A stretch of 64,000 nt of DNA, taken from positions 1 through 64,000 of the forward strand of contig CAWJPL010000043.1 of NCBI GenBank assembly GCA_963844695.1, in the 5' to 3' direction. Made by a program: the position numbers and the translations under genes. Numbering within the stretch: position 1 is the first letter of the stretch; the number at the start of each line of letters is the position of its first letter. The stretch comes from RYN-230 sp963844695 (GTDB lineage Bacteria; Actinomycetota; Actinomycetes; Streptosporangiales; Streptosporangiaceae). The notes under the pieces were generated by a model. That model worked only from the letters and a program-made list of their open reading frames with translations, made no database searches and was not told the origin of the DNA. Shown one piece after another: positions 55,388 to 63,371 of the stretch.

Positions 55388-56377
55388 TTAGAGCGGCATC
55401 ACCAGGAGCGCGGCGGGGACCACGACCAGCGCGGCGGCCGTGCCGCAGACCAGAAGCCGGGCGGCCAGGCCAAGCCCGGGCGCCGGGGTGAGCAGCCGCT
55501 CCACCCGGGCGGTCACCCCGCTCTCGCCTTCGGCGCCGTCCCCGTCCTCAGCGCGGCCCTCGTCCTCAGGGCGGCTCTCGTCCGCCACGGCCAGCGTGCC
55601 GGCCGGCGTGCCCGGCGTGCCCGCGGCGCCGACCCGGATCAGCGCGGTGACGAGTTCCCGGGCCGGCCGCTGCCGCGCGGCGTGGTCGTCCGCGAGCATC
55701 TCGACCAGCAGTGCGACCGACGCGTAGGACCGCTGTACCAGTACCGACCAGGGGAAGGCCCGGGCCAGGGCGGTGAACGGCAGCAGCACCAAGTCGTGCC
55801 GCTCCCGCAGATGCGCTCGCTCGTGGGCCAGGACCGCGGCCAATTCCGCCTGGTCCAGCAGGTCGAGCGCGCCTGCGCTGATCACGATGCGGGAGCGCAG
55901 CCCGGGCACGCAGTAGGCGGCCGCGGCCGGATAGTCGACGACCAGGGCGCCAGGGACCTTCGGGTCGCCGTGCGCGAGCAGGCTCAGCAGCGCCCGGTGG
56001 CGCCGGCGGTCCCGCAGCACCGCCCCGGTCGAGGCGATCAGGACCCAGCACAGCAGGGCGAGCAACGCCGCCGAGGCACCCAGGCAGAGCAGCCGCATCG
56101 CCGCGGACAGGCCGGGTGGCCGTACCTCGCCGGTCACGTTGCGGACCGCGCGGTCCAGGACCGTGAGCGCGCCACCGGCCACCCCGGGTCCTTCCGGGTC
56201 CGCACCGAGCGCCGCCAGCGTGCCGATCGCGGCGACTCCCCAGCCGAGCCCCATGGCCTGCCACAGCATGATGGCCGCCGCCGGTGACCGGCGTGGCCAG
56301 CGCGCGGTAGCTAGCTCCGCGGCGGCGGGTACCAGGCCCACCGCGACGGTAGCCAGAACCAGGACTGGGGAAAGCAC
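55388..56377 (-). CDS. M56-family membrane metalloprotease (BlaR1-like)
   Basis: A 329-residue integral membrane zinc protease with several transmembrane helices, the HExxH motif in VLAHERAHLRERHD and a downstream EMLADDHA that supplies a third ligand. The sensor penicillin-binding domain of BlaR1 is missing, as in most actinobacterial M56 proteins. It lies 6 nt downstream of a BlaI-type repressor and probably cleaves it in response to a signal, perhaps envelope stress. An acidic repeat (DESRPEDEGRAEDGDGAE) lies in a cytoplasmic loop. Confidence 0.9.
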   Translation of the reverse strand: MLSPVLVLATVAVGLVPAAAELATARWPRRSPAAAIMLWQAMGLGWGVAAIGTLAALGADPEGPGVAGGALTVLDRAVRNVTGEVRPPGLSAAMRLLCLGASAALLALLCWVLIASTGAVLRDRRRHRALLSLLAHGDPKVPGALVVDYPAAAAYCVPGLRSRIVISAGALDLLDQAELAAVLAHERAHLRERHDLVLLPFTALARAFPWSVLVQRSYASVALLVEMLADDHAARQRPARELVTALIRVGAAGTPGTPAGTLAVADESRPEDEGRAEDGDGAEGESGVTARVERLLTPAPGLGLAARLLVCGTAAALVVVPAALLVMPL

Positions 56378-56383
56378 GGAAAG

Positions 56384-56749
56384 TCAGCTCCCAGCGGGAT
56401 CTCCGCCTGTCTCCAGGGCTCGACGCAGCACCCGTGCCTCGCTACCCGACACGCGGCGGGCGAAACTCGCGAGCGCGGCCGACCGGTCGCCGGTCTGGTC
56501 GAGGGCGAAAAGCATCAGTTCGGTGACGTATGCTTCCCGGCTCGCTGCGGCACGGTACAGCCAGGCCCGTCCGTCCCGCTCTCGCCGGGCGAACCCTTTC
56601 TTGGCCAATCGGTCCAGGACGGTCATCACTGTGGTGTGAGCCAGATCCCGGTCGGTAAGCCTACTGCCAACCTGGCGTACCGTGAGCTGAGTCTCGCTTT
56701 CCCAGAGAACGTCCATGATGGCGCGTTCGAGTTCGCCCAGTCGGTTCAC
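56384..56749 (-). CDS. BlaI/MecI-type transcriptional repressor
   Basis: A 121-residue winged-helix repressor: MNRLGELERAIMDVLWE, TVRQVGSRLTDRDLAHTTVMTVLDRLAKKGFARRERDGRAWLY and a C-terminal dimer helix. GTG 56749 is preceded at exactly six bases by TAGAGT, a leaderless promoter. It forms a two-gene operon with the M56 protease, the classic inducible BlaI/BlaR arrangement. Targets besides itself are not visible here. Confidence 0.93.
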   Translation of the reverse strand: MNRLGELERAIMDVLWESETQLTVRQVGSRLTDRDLAHTTVMTVLDRLAKKGFARRERDGRAWLYRAAASREAYVTELMLFALDQTGDRSAALASFARRVSGSEARVLRRALETGGDPAGS

Positions 56750-56761
56750 GTAGTCACTCTA
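56747..56761 (-). promoter_or_regulatory. Leaderless promoter of the blaI-type gene
   Basis: TAGAGT (minus strand, 56761-56756), six bases, then GTG 56749. Confidence 0.6.
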
Positions 56762-56810
56762 CCTACCGGCTCTTCCGCAGGGCAGACCCAACCCCGCCGG
56801 CCCCAGCAGA

Positions 56811-58712
56811 CTACGTCAGCCAGTACACGTTGTAGTGCTGGTGCTGCATCCGCGCGATCGGGATGAGCGTGACGTCGCGGCCGCTCGCCGTCGCCTCGAA
56901 ACGCAGCCGCCGCCCCGGGATCCGGGTCACCGACCCGGGGTTCAGCCCGGGCATGAGCATGGACTCCACGCCGCCGTAGCCGCCGCTGAGCACGACGGGG
57001 CCATAGGTGACGGCCTGCACCGCGGGCCGGTCCGGCGTCCGGTTCAGCGCGAGCGTCATCGGCAGGCTCACGTCCACCCGGTCGCCGGGCCGCCAGTGCC
57101 GCTCGATGACCAGCCACGTTCCCGCAGTATGCGGGCCGGGCAGTGGCTCGCCGTTCACCCAGGCCCGGGCCGGGCCGGCCAGCCAGCCTGGCAGCCGGAC
57201 CCGCACGGCCATCCGGGCGGAGCCGGAAACGACCCTGAGATGGGTGGCGGGCTCGTCCGGGAACCCGGTGGACTGCCGGATCGTCATGCCCGCCGCCGGC
57301 CAGCTGACCTCGGAGGGGACGAACAGGTTGACGAACAGCCCGCGGGTGTCCCGGGAGTAGACGGTGTCCGCGAACTTGGACTGGGTCTCCATCCCGGTCG
57401 CGTCGTCGCAGGAGAAATTGTGGTAGTTGGTCGAGTAGACGTTGGGGTCGGTGCCCAGAAACGGTGGCTGGCGCTTGAACGCGGCTGGTGACAACCCGGT
57501 GTAGTAGATGTTGAAGCCGTGCGCCGACCGCGGGTCCTGTTCGCCCAGCATCTGGTTGAACAGGGTTCGCTCGTAGTAGTCGAGCAGGTCCACCCGGTGC
57601 GGCTGGTGGAAATGCAGCAGCCGGGTCAGCTTCAGCATGTTGTAACTGCAGCAGTTCTCGCAGGTGCGGTTGCTCAGCTGGCCGGCGATCACGTCGGGCG
57701 GATGCCAGTGCTCCCAGTTGCTGGTGCCGCCGATGACGTAGGCGTGGTGGCCGGTGACGATCCGCCAGAAGTTGGCGGCGATGTCGTGGTAGCGGCGGTC
57801 CCCGGTTTCCTCCCAGATCCGGACGCAGGCGATCATCTTCGGGATGTTGGTGTTCGCATGCAGGCCAGACAGGTTGTCCTGGCCGCGGGCCAGCGGGTCG
57901 AAGACCCGGGCGTGATAGAACCGCTCCGCCGTGCGCAGGTAACTCTCGTCCCAGGTCAGCCGGTACAGATTGGTCAGCGACTCGGCCAGGCCGCCGTGCT
58001 CGATATTCAGGATCCGCTGCATGTGCGGGTAGGAGAGCCGGCCGGTGCGCCACCCCACCCAGTCGCCGAGCCGGGCTGCCACCTCGAGGGCCCGGGCGTT
58101 CCCGGCCAGCTCATGCTGGTCGATCAGCCCGGCCATTATCTTGTGGATCATGTAGTAAGGCGACCAGACCCGCAGGCCCGCTTCGAGCCGGTCGAAGAAG
58201 GTCTCCGGGAAGGCCGACAGGTACCCGTCGTGGAAACCTGCCGCGCGATCCCGGGACTGGCACCGGGCCAGCTGCTCCACCAGGTAGGCGCCCTTGTCCG
58301 CCGCGGCCTGGTTCCCCGTGTTGGCGTAGGTGAGGGCGAGCCCCGACATCAGGTGCCCGGTGCAGTGCCCGCGGACCAGGGATCCCGGCTGCTCCCAGCC
58401 GCCGCATGGCCGGGCCGACGAGGGCAGGCCGTAGTTCAGCCGGAAGGTGTGCAGCAGCCGGTCCGGATCGACGAACATGAGGTAGTTCGTGTTCCGCGCC
58501 TGGTTCGCGCGCATCGGGCTGTCCAGCAGCCGGACCGCGGACAGCGGGAACGCCGCCGTGAGTCCGGCGGCTCCGTCCGGGACGTACCCGCTCGTCCAGT
58601 TGCCCGACGTCGCACTCAGCCGCCCGGGCAGGACGCTGCCCAGCACCGCCCCGGCCGCAGCGCCGCCGATCGCGGCGAGTACCGCCCTTCTGCCGACCAG
58701 ATCCGAGGACAT
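56811..58712 (-). CDS. GH127-like glycoside hydrolase (beta-L-arabinofuranosidase family), secreted
   Basis: A 633-residue protein with a twin-arginine-like signal (GRRAVLAAIGGAAAGAVLG), an (alpha/alpha)6 barrel and a C-terminal beta-sandwich (VRVRLPGWLAGPARAWVNGEPL). GHCTGHLMSGLAL, CENCCSYNMLKLTRLL (about 350-365, with the Glu-x-Cys of the zinc site) and FSCDDATGMETQSKF (about 433-447) fit GH127/DUF1680. The usual Cys-Cys before xGTGxE is Cys-Asp here. ATG 58712; the upstream open frame is not conserved. The substrate may be plant or actinobacterial arabinan; it is a lone carbohydrate gene in the window. Confidence 0.85.
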   Translation of the reverse strand: MSSDLVGRRAVLAAIGGAAAGAVLGSVLPGRLSATSGNWTSGYVPDGAAGLTAAFPLSAVRLLDSPMRANQARNTNYLMFVDPDRLLHTFRLNYGLPSSARPCGGWEQPGSLVRGHCTGHLMSGLALTYANTGNQAAADKGAYLVEQLARCQSRDRAAGFHDGYLSAFPETFFDRLEAGLRVWSPYYMIHKIMAGLIDQHELAGNARALEVAARLGDWVGWRTGRLSYPHMQRILNIEHGGLAESLTNLYRLTWDESYLRTAERFYHARVFDPLARGQDNLSGLHANTNIPKMIACVRIWEETGDRRYHDIAANFWRIVTGHHAYVIGGTSNWEHWHPPDVIAGQLSNRTCENCCSYNMLKLTRLLHFHQPHRVDLLDYYERTLFNQMLGEQDPRSAHGFNIYYTGLSPAAFKRQPPFLGTDPNVYSTNYHNFSCDDATGMETQSKFADTVYSRDTRGLFVNLFVPSEVSWPAAGMTIRQSTGFPDEPATHLRVVSGSARMAVRVRLPGWLAGPARAWVNGEPLPGPHTAGTWLVIERHWRPGDRVDVSLPMTLALNRTPDRPAVQAVTYGPVVLSGGYGGVESMLMPGLNPGSVTRIPGRRLRFEATASGRDVTLIPIARMQHQHYNVYWLT

Positions 58713-58917
58713 GCACCGCCCCCTGCAGGCCTGCCCACCGCGGCTGCTCCCGGGTGACCCTCTTTGATCACAACTCACGCCAGTGTGGCCGTCAATCTCA
58801 GCCCGGTCACGATCCGCTCTGAAGCAGGGCAAGGCGCTGGACGTCGGGATCCGCGCGCTCTTCGCAGCCACGCTGTCCAGCTAGGATGTGCTGGTTGTCA
58901 CCGAGGGGAGGACACCG

Positions 58918-59991
58918 GTGTCCCAGCAATCGCCCCGCTTCCGTGCGGTGCTGGAGAACTTCGCGCCGTACCAGCCCGGCCGCCGGGTGTCCGCACCGGA
59001 CGGCCGGTCCTACAAGCTGTCCTCGAACGAATCGCCCTTCGGCCCGCTGCCCTCGGTCGCTGAGGTCATCGCCCAGGCCGCCCTGGACGTGAACCGTTAC
59101 CCGGACAACGGGGCGGCCGCGCTGACCGAGGCGATCGCGCAGCGGTTCGAGGTGCCGGCCGAGCACGTCGCGGTGGGCTGCGGTTCGGTGGGGGTGACCC
59201 AGCAGCTACTCGGCGCCGTAGGCGAGCCGGACGCGGAAGTGCTCTACGCCTGGCGTTCGTTCGAGGCCTACCCGACCCTGGTCGATCTGTCGTCGGCGGT
59301 CCCGGTCACGGTGCCGTTGCGGGCCGAGACGCACGACCTGCCGGCGATGGCAGACGCGATCACCAGCCGGACCCGGCTCATCTTCGTCTGCAACCCGAAC
59401 AACCCCACCGGCACCGTGGTCCACGCGGACGAGCTGGCGGAATTCCTGGACCGGGTCCCACCGCAGACCCTCGTCGTGCTGGACGAGGCCTACCACGAGT
59501 ACGTGCGGGACCCGCAGGTGCCGGACGGGATGGCCCTGTACCGGGACCACCCGAACGTGGCCGTGCTGCGCACCTTCTCCAAGGCGTACGGGCTGGCCGG
59601 GCTGCGGGTCGGCTTCCTGGTCGGGCACCCGCCAGTGGCCGCGGCCGTGCGCAAGACCATGCTGCCGTTCACGGTGAACGCGGTCGCCCAGGCCGCCGCC
59701 ATCGCGTCCCTGGCCGCCGAGGCGGAGCTGCTCGAGCGGGTGGACGCGGTGGTCAAGGAGCGGTCCCGGGTCCGCGACGAGCTGCTCGCCCAGGGCTGGT
59801 CGGTGCCGCCGACCGAGGCCAACTTCGTCTGGCTGCGCCTCGGGGAGGACACCCAGGACTTCGCGGCCGCCGCGGCGCAGGCCGGGGTCGCGGTCCGGCC
59901 GTTCGGCGCGGAGGGCGCCCGGGTCTCGATCGGCGACCACGACGCGAACGACGCGTTCCTGTCCGTGGCGCGGGCCTATCCCCGGCGCTGA
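58918..59991 (+). CDS. Histidinol-phosphate/aromatic aminotransferase-like PLP enzyme
   Basis: A 357-residue fold type I aminotransferase of the HisC group: LSSNESPFGPLPSV, VNRYPDNGAAALTEAIA, CNPNNPTGTVV, VLDEAYHEYV and the PLP-lysine TFSKAYGLAGLRVGF. The sequence resembles the actinobacterial Pat/HisC2 type that uses aromatic amino acids or histidinol phosphate; no his operon is near. GTG 58918 is 7-9 nt after GGGGAGG, and TAGGAT at 58882-58887 is a likely -10. Confidence 0.88.
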   Translation: MSQQSPRFRAVLENFAPYQPGRRVSAPDGRSYKLSSNESPFGPLPSVAEVIAQAALDVNRYPDNGAAALTEAIAQRFEVPAEHVAVGCGSVGVTQQLLGAVGEPDAEVLYAWRSFEAYPTLVDLSSAVPVTVPLRAETHDLPAMADAITSRTRLIFVCNPNNPTGTVVHADELAEFLDRVPPQTLVVLDEAYHEYVRDPQVPDGMALYRDHPNVAVLRTFSKAYGLAGLRVGFLVGHPPVAAAVRKTMLPFTVNAVAQAAAIASLAAEAELLERVDAVVKERSRVRDELLAQGWSVPPTEANFVWLRLGEDTQDFAAAAAQAGVAVRPFGAEGARVSIGDHDANDAFLSVARAYPRR

Positions 59992-59992
59992 G

Positions 59993-60040
59993 CTAGTCCG
60001 GGGGGCGCCCCCCCCGCTCGCCGCTTCGCGCCGAACGGCA
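59993..60040 (+). repeat. Dispersed intergenic element, copy B
   Basis: CTAGTCCGGGGGGCG, then C8, then GCTCGCCGCTTCGCGCCGAACGG follows the aminotransferase stop by 2 nt. It matches copy A at 45236-45296 in the opposite orientation, minus about 10 bp in the middle. Confidence 0.75.
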
Positions 60041-61441
60041 TCACCGGGCGGCTGGGCGGCGCTCCAGCTTCTCGGTGACCAGCCGGTAGAACTGGCGCGG
60101 CCGGCCCGGCTGTGGCGCCCGGCTCGGCGGCAGTGGCCAGGCCAGGCCCTCCTCGACCAGGCTGTGCAGGAGCCGCCGGGCGGTGCGGGCGGTCACACCC
60201 AGCACCCGGCCTGCAGTCTCGGCGTCGACTACGAGCGCGCTGTCGCTGCCGGCCAGCTTGTCGGCCAGCCGGGACAGGGTCTCCAGGCCGCGGGGGCGGC
60301 TGGCTTCCGCAGCCGGGGCGGCCGGGTGCCGGGGCGCGGGAACCAGGGCGATCCCCTCCCGGTCCAGGGCGAAGCCGCGAGTCCCGGCGGCCACGTGCGA
60401 CCGGGACAGCGCCGCCTGTGCGTGGCTCTCCGCATCCTGCGCCGTTCGTCCCATCCCGATGCCGACTTCCACCGCGATGCCGAGCTCGGTCCGGGCCCGC
60501 TCGGTGAACGGGGGGACCCGGAATCCGTCAGTGGCCGCGGCGAGCGAGCCCCGGGTGGCAGTGACCAGGAAGCAGTGATCGCTGACCGGACTGACCGACG
60601 CGTGCATCCGCTGGGCTTCCTGGACCAGGAACCGGTGCACGGTGAGCCGTAGTTCCTCACGGGCCTGCCGCGGCGAGGACCGGCGCGAGGTGTCCCGGAG
60701 CGTAGGTACCTCCACCAGGGCCACGGCGAGTTGCGCCTCCTCCAGCCGCCGGTTTCCGGCGAGCAGGGTGGCGGTGCGCAGGGCGGCCCGGATGGCGCTG
60801 CTCGTGGGGCGGAGGATCCGGACGGGAACGTCGGCGGCGGAGAGCCGCTGGGCGACCGACTGGAGGCAGGTGAACGCGACGGTGGTCTCGTCCCGCCGCC
60901 AGAGCCGCTCGTGGAACGCGGCCAGCGTGGCCGCGTTCGCGGCGTCTTCCCGGACGTGCACGCCGGCCACGGGCACGCCAAGTTCGGCGAACGCGTCCTC
61001 CACGTCGGCGCGGCTGAGCACGTCCACGCTGACCCGGCTGAGGTCCTGGCCCACTTCTCTGGTGGCGCGCAGCAAGGCCGCGTACAGCGCGCTGCCGGAC
61101 AGCGGCACATAGGTGGCCGGGACGCGGAGCGCGCCCGCCCGCCGGGCGTACTCGTAAGGCACCTGACTGGCGAACAGGCAGGCGTCGATACCCGGCCCGA
61201 GCCGCTGCACCTTGTCGGCAGCCTCCTGCTCACTGCGGTATGCGGCGGCCACCAGCCTGCGGGCCGGGGCGGCGGAGGCCCCGTTGGCGGACGTCCCCGG
61301 GGAACTGACCGCTGGGTGAGCCGTCGCGCCGGGCGGCCCGCCCGACTGCGGGCTTCCCGACAGCATGATCCGTTCCACCAGGTCGTGCGGGCCGACAATG
61401 CCGATGGTCAGCTCGGTCGCGGACTGGCGCTGGGCCGTCAT
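60041..61441 (-). CDS. Multidomain transcriptional regulator
   Basis: A 466-residue protein I cannot place with certainty. The N-terminus (TELTIGIVGPHDLVERIML, then RRLVAAAYRSEQEAADKV and VPATYVPLSGSALYAALLRA) resembles PrpR-N-like sensor domains. The middle (LAVALVEVPTLRD, LTVHRFLVQEAQRMHASVSPVSDHCFLVTA, GIAVEVGIGMGRTAQDAESHA) looks like a nucleotide-cyclase/GTP-cyclohydrolase III-like fold. The C-terminus is a winged helix (AGRVLGVTARTARRLLHSLVEEGLAW). It is convergent with the aminotransferase gene. ATG 61441. Target and ligand are unknown. Confidence 0.7.
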   Translation of the reverse strand: MTAQRQSATELTIGIVGPHDLVERIMLSGSPQSGGPPGATAHPAVSSPGTSANGASAAPARRLVAAAYRSEQEAADKVQRLGPGIDACLFASQVPYEYARRAGALRVPATYVPLSGSALYAALLRATREVGQDLSRVSVDVLSRADVEDAFAELGVPVAGVHVREDAANAATLAAFHERLWRRDETTVAFTCLQSVAQRLSAADVPVRILRPTSSAIRAALRTATLLAGNRRLEEAQLAVALVEVPTLRDTSRRSSPRQAREELRLTVHRFLVQEAQRMHASVSPVSDHCFLVTATRGSLAAATDGFRVPPFTERARTELGIAVEVGIGMGRTAQDAESHAQAALSRSHVAAGTRGFALDREGIALVPAPRHPAAPAAEASRPRGLETLSRLADKLAGSDSALVVDAETAGRVLGVTARTARRLLHSLVEEGLAWPLPPSRAPQPGRPRQFYRLVTEKLERRPAAR

Positions 61442-61858
61442 GGCCGGCGGCCCGTCGGCGCTGGCGACTGACCAATGGCATCACAGGCGACACGTGCCCG
61501 GCATGGCAGGCGCGCGTCGGGTGATCCGGCGACTACTAATGTGCCGCCGGCTGCGGGGTACTTCCTGTGCTGTGAAGTCACTGTCAGACCCTTACGCTGC
61601 AACGATTGCACGATCGTATATTTCGTAACCTGTCCGCGCCCGGCGGGGAAGAGAATCAGCGGACTGTTTCGTGCAACGTCACATTTTCGGGGAGCAACCC
61701 CGCCGGGGGAGTCGCTGGTCAGCCGCCAGCAGCCGAGCCGCCGGCCAGGTGAACTGCCAGCAGGTGGACCGACGGCCAGCTGGGACGCAACCTAGGTGAG
61801 CGTTGCAGGCCGGCCGCTGGCCGGGTGAGCCGCTGGCCGGACCGGAGCGGCGGCTGGG
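61442..61858. other. Non-coding region with AT-rich palindromic patch
   Basis: No gene is supported in 417 bp. At about 61599-61630 there is an AT-rich patch with GCAA-CGA-TTGC and ACGATCGT (61610-61617) followed by ATATTTCGTAA, a probable promoter/operator. Near the murA stop a GCCGCTGGCCGG direct repeat occurs twice. Confidence 0.5.
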
Positions 61859-63142
61859 TCAGCCGCTCTCCTCGGCAGTGATGTCGGCGCCCAGGGTGGT
61901 GAGCCGCTCCGCCACCGCGGCGTGACCACGGTCGATAAGGTATCCCGGCGCGACCACCGTCTCGCCCTCCGCGCTCAGGCCGGCCAGGATGAGCGCGATC
62001 CCGGTGCGCAGGTCGTGCGCGACGACCTTGGTGCCCTTGAGGGTGGACGGGCCATGCACGATGACCACGTTGCCGCTGTCCACCTCGACCTTGGCGCCCA
62101 TCTTGTTGAGCTCGGCGACCAGCCCGTAGCGGCCGTCGAAGATGGTTTCCCGGATGTAGCTGGTCCCGTCGGCCAGGCAGCTCAGCGCCATGATGGGCGA
62201 CTGGAGATCGGTCGCGAAGCCAGGGTAGGGGCTGGTGATGACGTTTATCGGGCGCAGCGTGCGCTCCCGGCGGACCTGGAGGACCGCACCCTTCGGGGTG
62301 AAGTCCACGCCCATCTGCTCGAGCTTCCAGCGGACCACCCCGAAGTCCCCGAGCGAGGCACCGACCAGGTTCAGCTCGCCGCCGGTGATCGCGGCCGCCA
62401 TGGCCAGCACGCCCGCGTCGATCCGGTCCGGCATCACCGTGTGCTCCGTCGCGGTGAGCTGGCTGACCCCGCGCACGGTCACGAAGCCGGTGCCGCCGCC
62501 ACTGATGTCCGCGCCCATCTTGCTCAGGAACGCGATCACGTCGAGCACTTCCGGCTCGAGGGCGCAGTTGTCGATGATGGTCGTGCCGGGAGCCAGGCTG
62601 GCCGCCATGATCAGGTTCTCGGTGCCCGTGTGGGACGGGGTGTCCAGGTACAGGTGGGCGCCCTGCAGCTTGCCCGCCTTGATGTGGATCTTGTCTTCCT
62701 GCTCGTCCACGATGGCGCCGAGCCGCGCGAAGCCGCGGTAGTGGAAGTCCAGGTTGCGGCTGCCGAGGTTGCAGCCGCCGATGCCCTCGATGACCGCCTC
62801 ACCGAACCGGTGCAGCAGGGCCGGCACGAACAGCACCGAGCTGCGGAAGCGGCGGGCGATCTCGGCCGGCAGGACGAAGCTGGTCAGGTTGGAGGCGTCC
62901 ACCACGAGGGTGCGCTCGGCCTCGTGGAACTTGACGACCGCGCCTACGGCCTGAGCCAGTTCCACCGCGCGGCGGACATCCTCGATAGCCGGCACGTTAC
63001 GCAGTACCGTGCGGCCTTCTCCAGTCAGCAACGACGCGGCGATCATCTTGAGCGCCGCGTTCTTGGCGCCCTGAACGAAGACCGTGCCCTGGAGCGGGAT
63101 CCCGCCTCGTACGCGGTAGCAGGTCTCGGGGCCAATGGTCAT
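61859..63142 (-). CDS. murA: UDP-N-acetylglucosamine 1-carboxyvinyltransferase family (MurA type)
   Basis: A 427-residue EPSP/MurA-fold enzyme transferring enolpyruvate to UDP-GlcNAc, the first committed step of peptidoglycan synthesis. QGAKNAALKMIAASLL carries the conserved Lys-Asn, IARRFRSSVLFVPALLHRFG the conserved Arg, GIGGCNLGSRNLDFH the catalytic Cys loop, and MPDRIDAGVLAMAAAITGG the base Asp. GGCNLGSRN differs from the usual PGGCAIG, so this may be the second actinobacterial MurA paralogue. ATG 63142, with ACAGGAG about 10 nt upstream; the longer frame to 63436 is not conserved. Confidence 0.88.
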   Translation of the reverse strand: MTIGPETCYRVRGGIPLQGTVFVQGAKNAALKMIAASLLTGEGRTVLRNVPAIEDVRRAVELAQAVGAVVKFHEAERTLVVDASNLTSFVLPAEIARRFRSSVLFVPALLHRFGEAVIEGIGGCNLGSRNLDFHYRGFARLGAIVDEQEDKIHIKAGKLQGAHLYLDTPSHTGTENLIMAASLAPGTTIIDNCALEPEVLDVIAFLSKMGADISGGGTGFVTVRGVSQLTATEHTVMPDRIDAGVLAMAAAITGGELNLVGASLGDFGVVRWKLEQMGVDFTPKGAVLQVRRERTLRPINVITSPYPGFATDLQSPIMALSCLADGTSYIRETIFDGRYGLVAELNKMGAKVEVDSGNVVIVHGPSTLKGTKVVAHDLRTGIALILAGLSAEGETVVAPGYLIDRGHAAVAERLTTLGADITAEESG

Positions 63143-63371
63143 GGGGCTGAAGCTCCTGTCCTTCGAAAACGAGAGGTCAAAGGCCTGCCGCGGTAGCGGC
63201 GCACTGCTGCCACCCGGAGCCCACCCAGCAGGATGGCGGGGCGGGAAGCCTCGTGCATCTTCCAGGCCAGTATTCCACCGGCCCGGCCCCCCTTCGGCGA
63301 CACCCAGATACAGACCGTCCGCACCGCGCTCCGTCAGCTGCGCAGGGCGGCCGGCCAGGCTGTCACGGCAG

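Noticed and set aside
63143..63371. N-terminal extension of MurA upstream of 63142
   Set aside because: The MurA family begins at MTIGPETCYRVRGG; upstream residues are not family-like, and an SD precedes ATG 63142.
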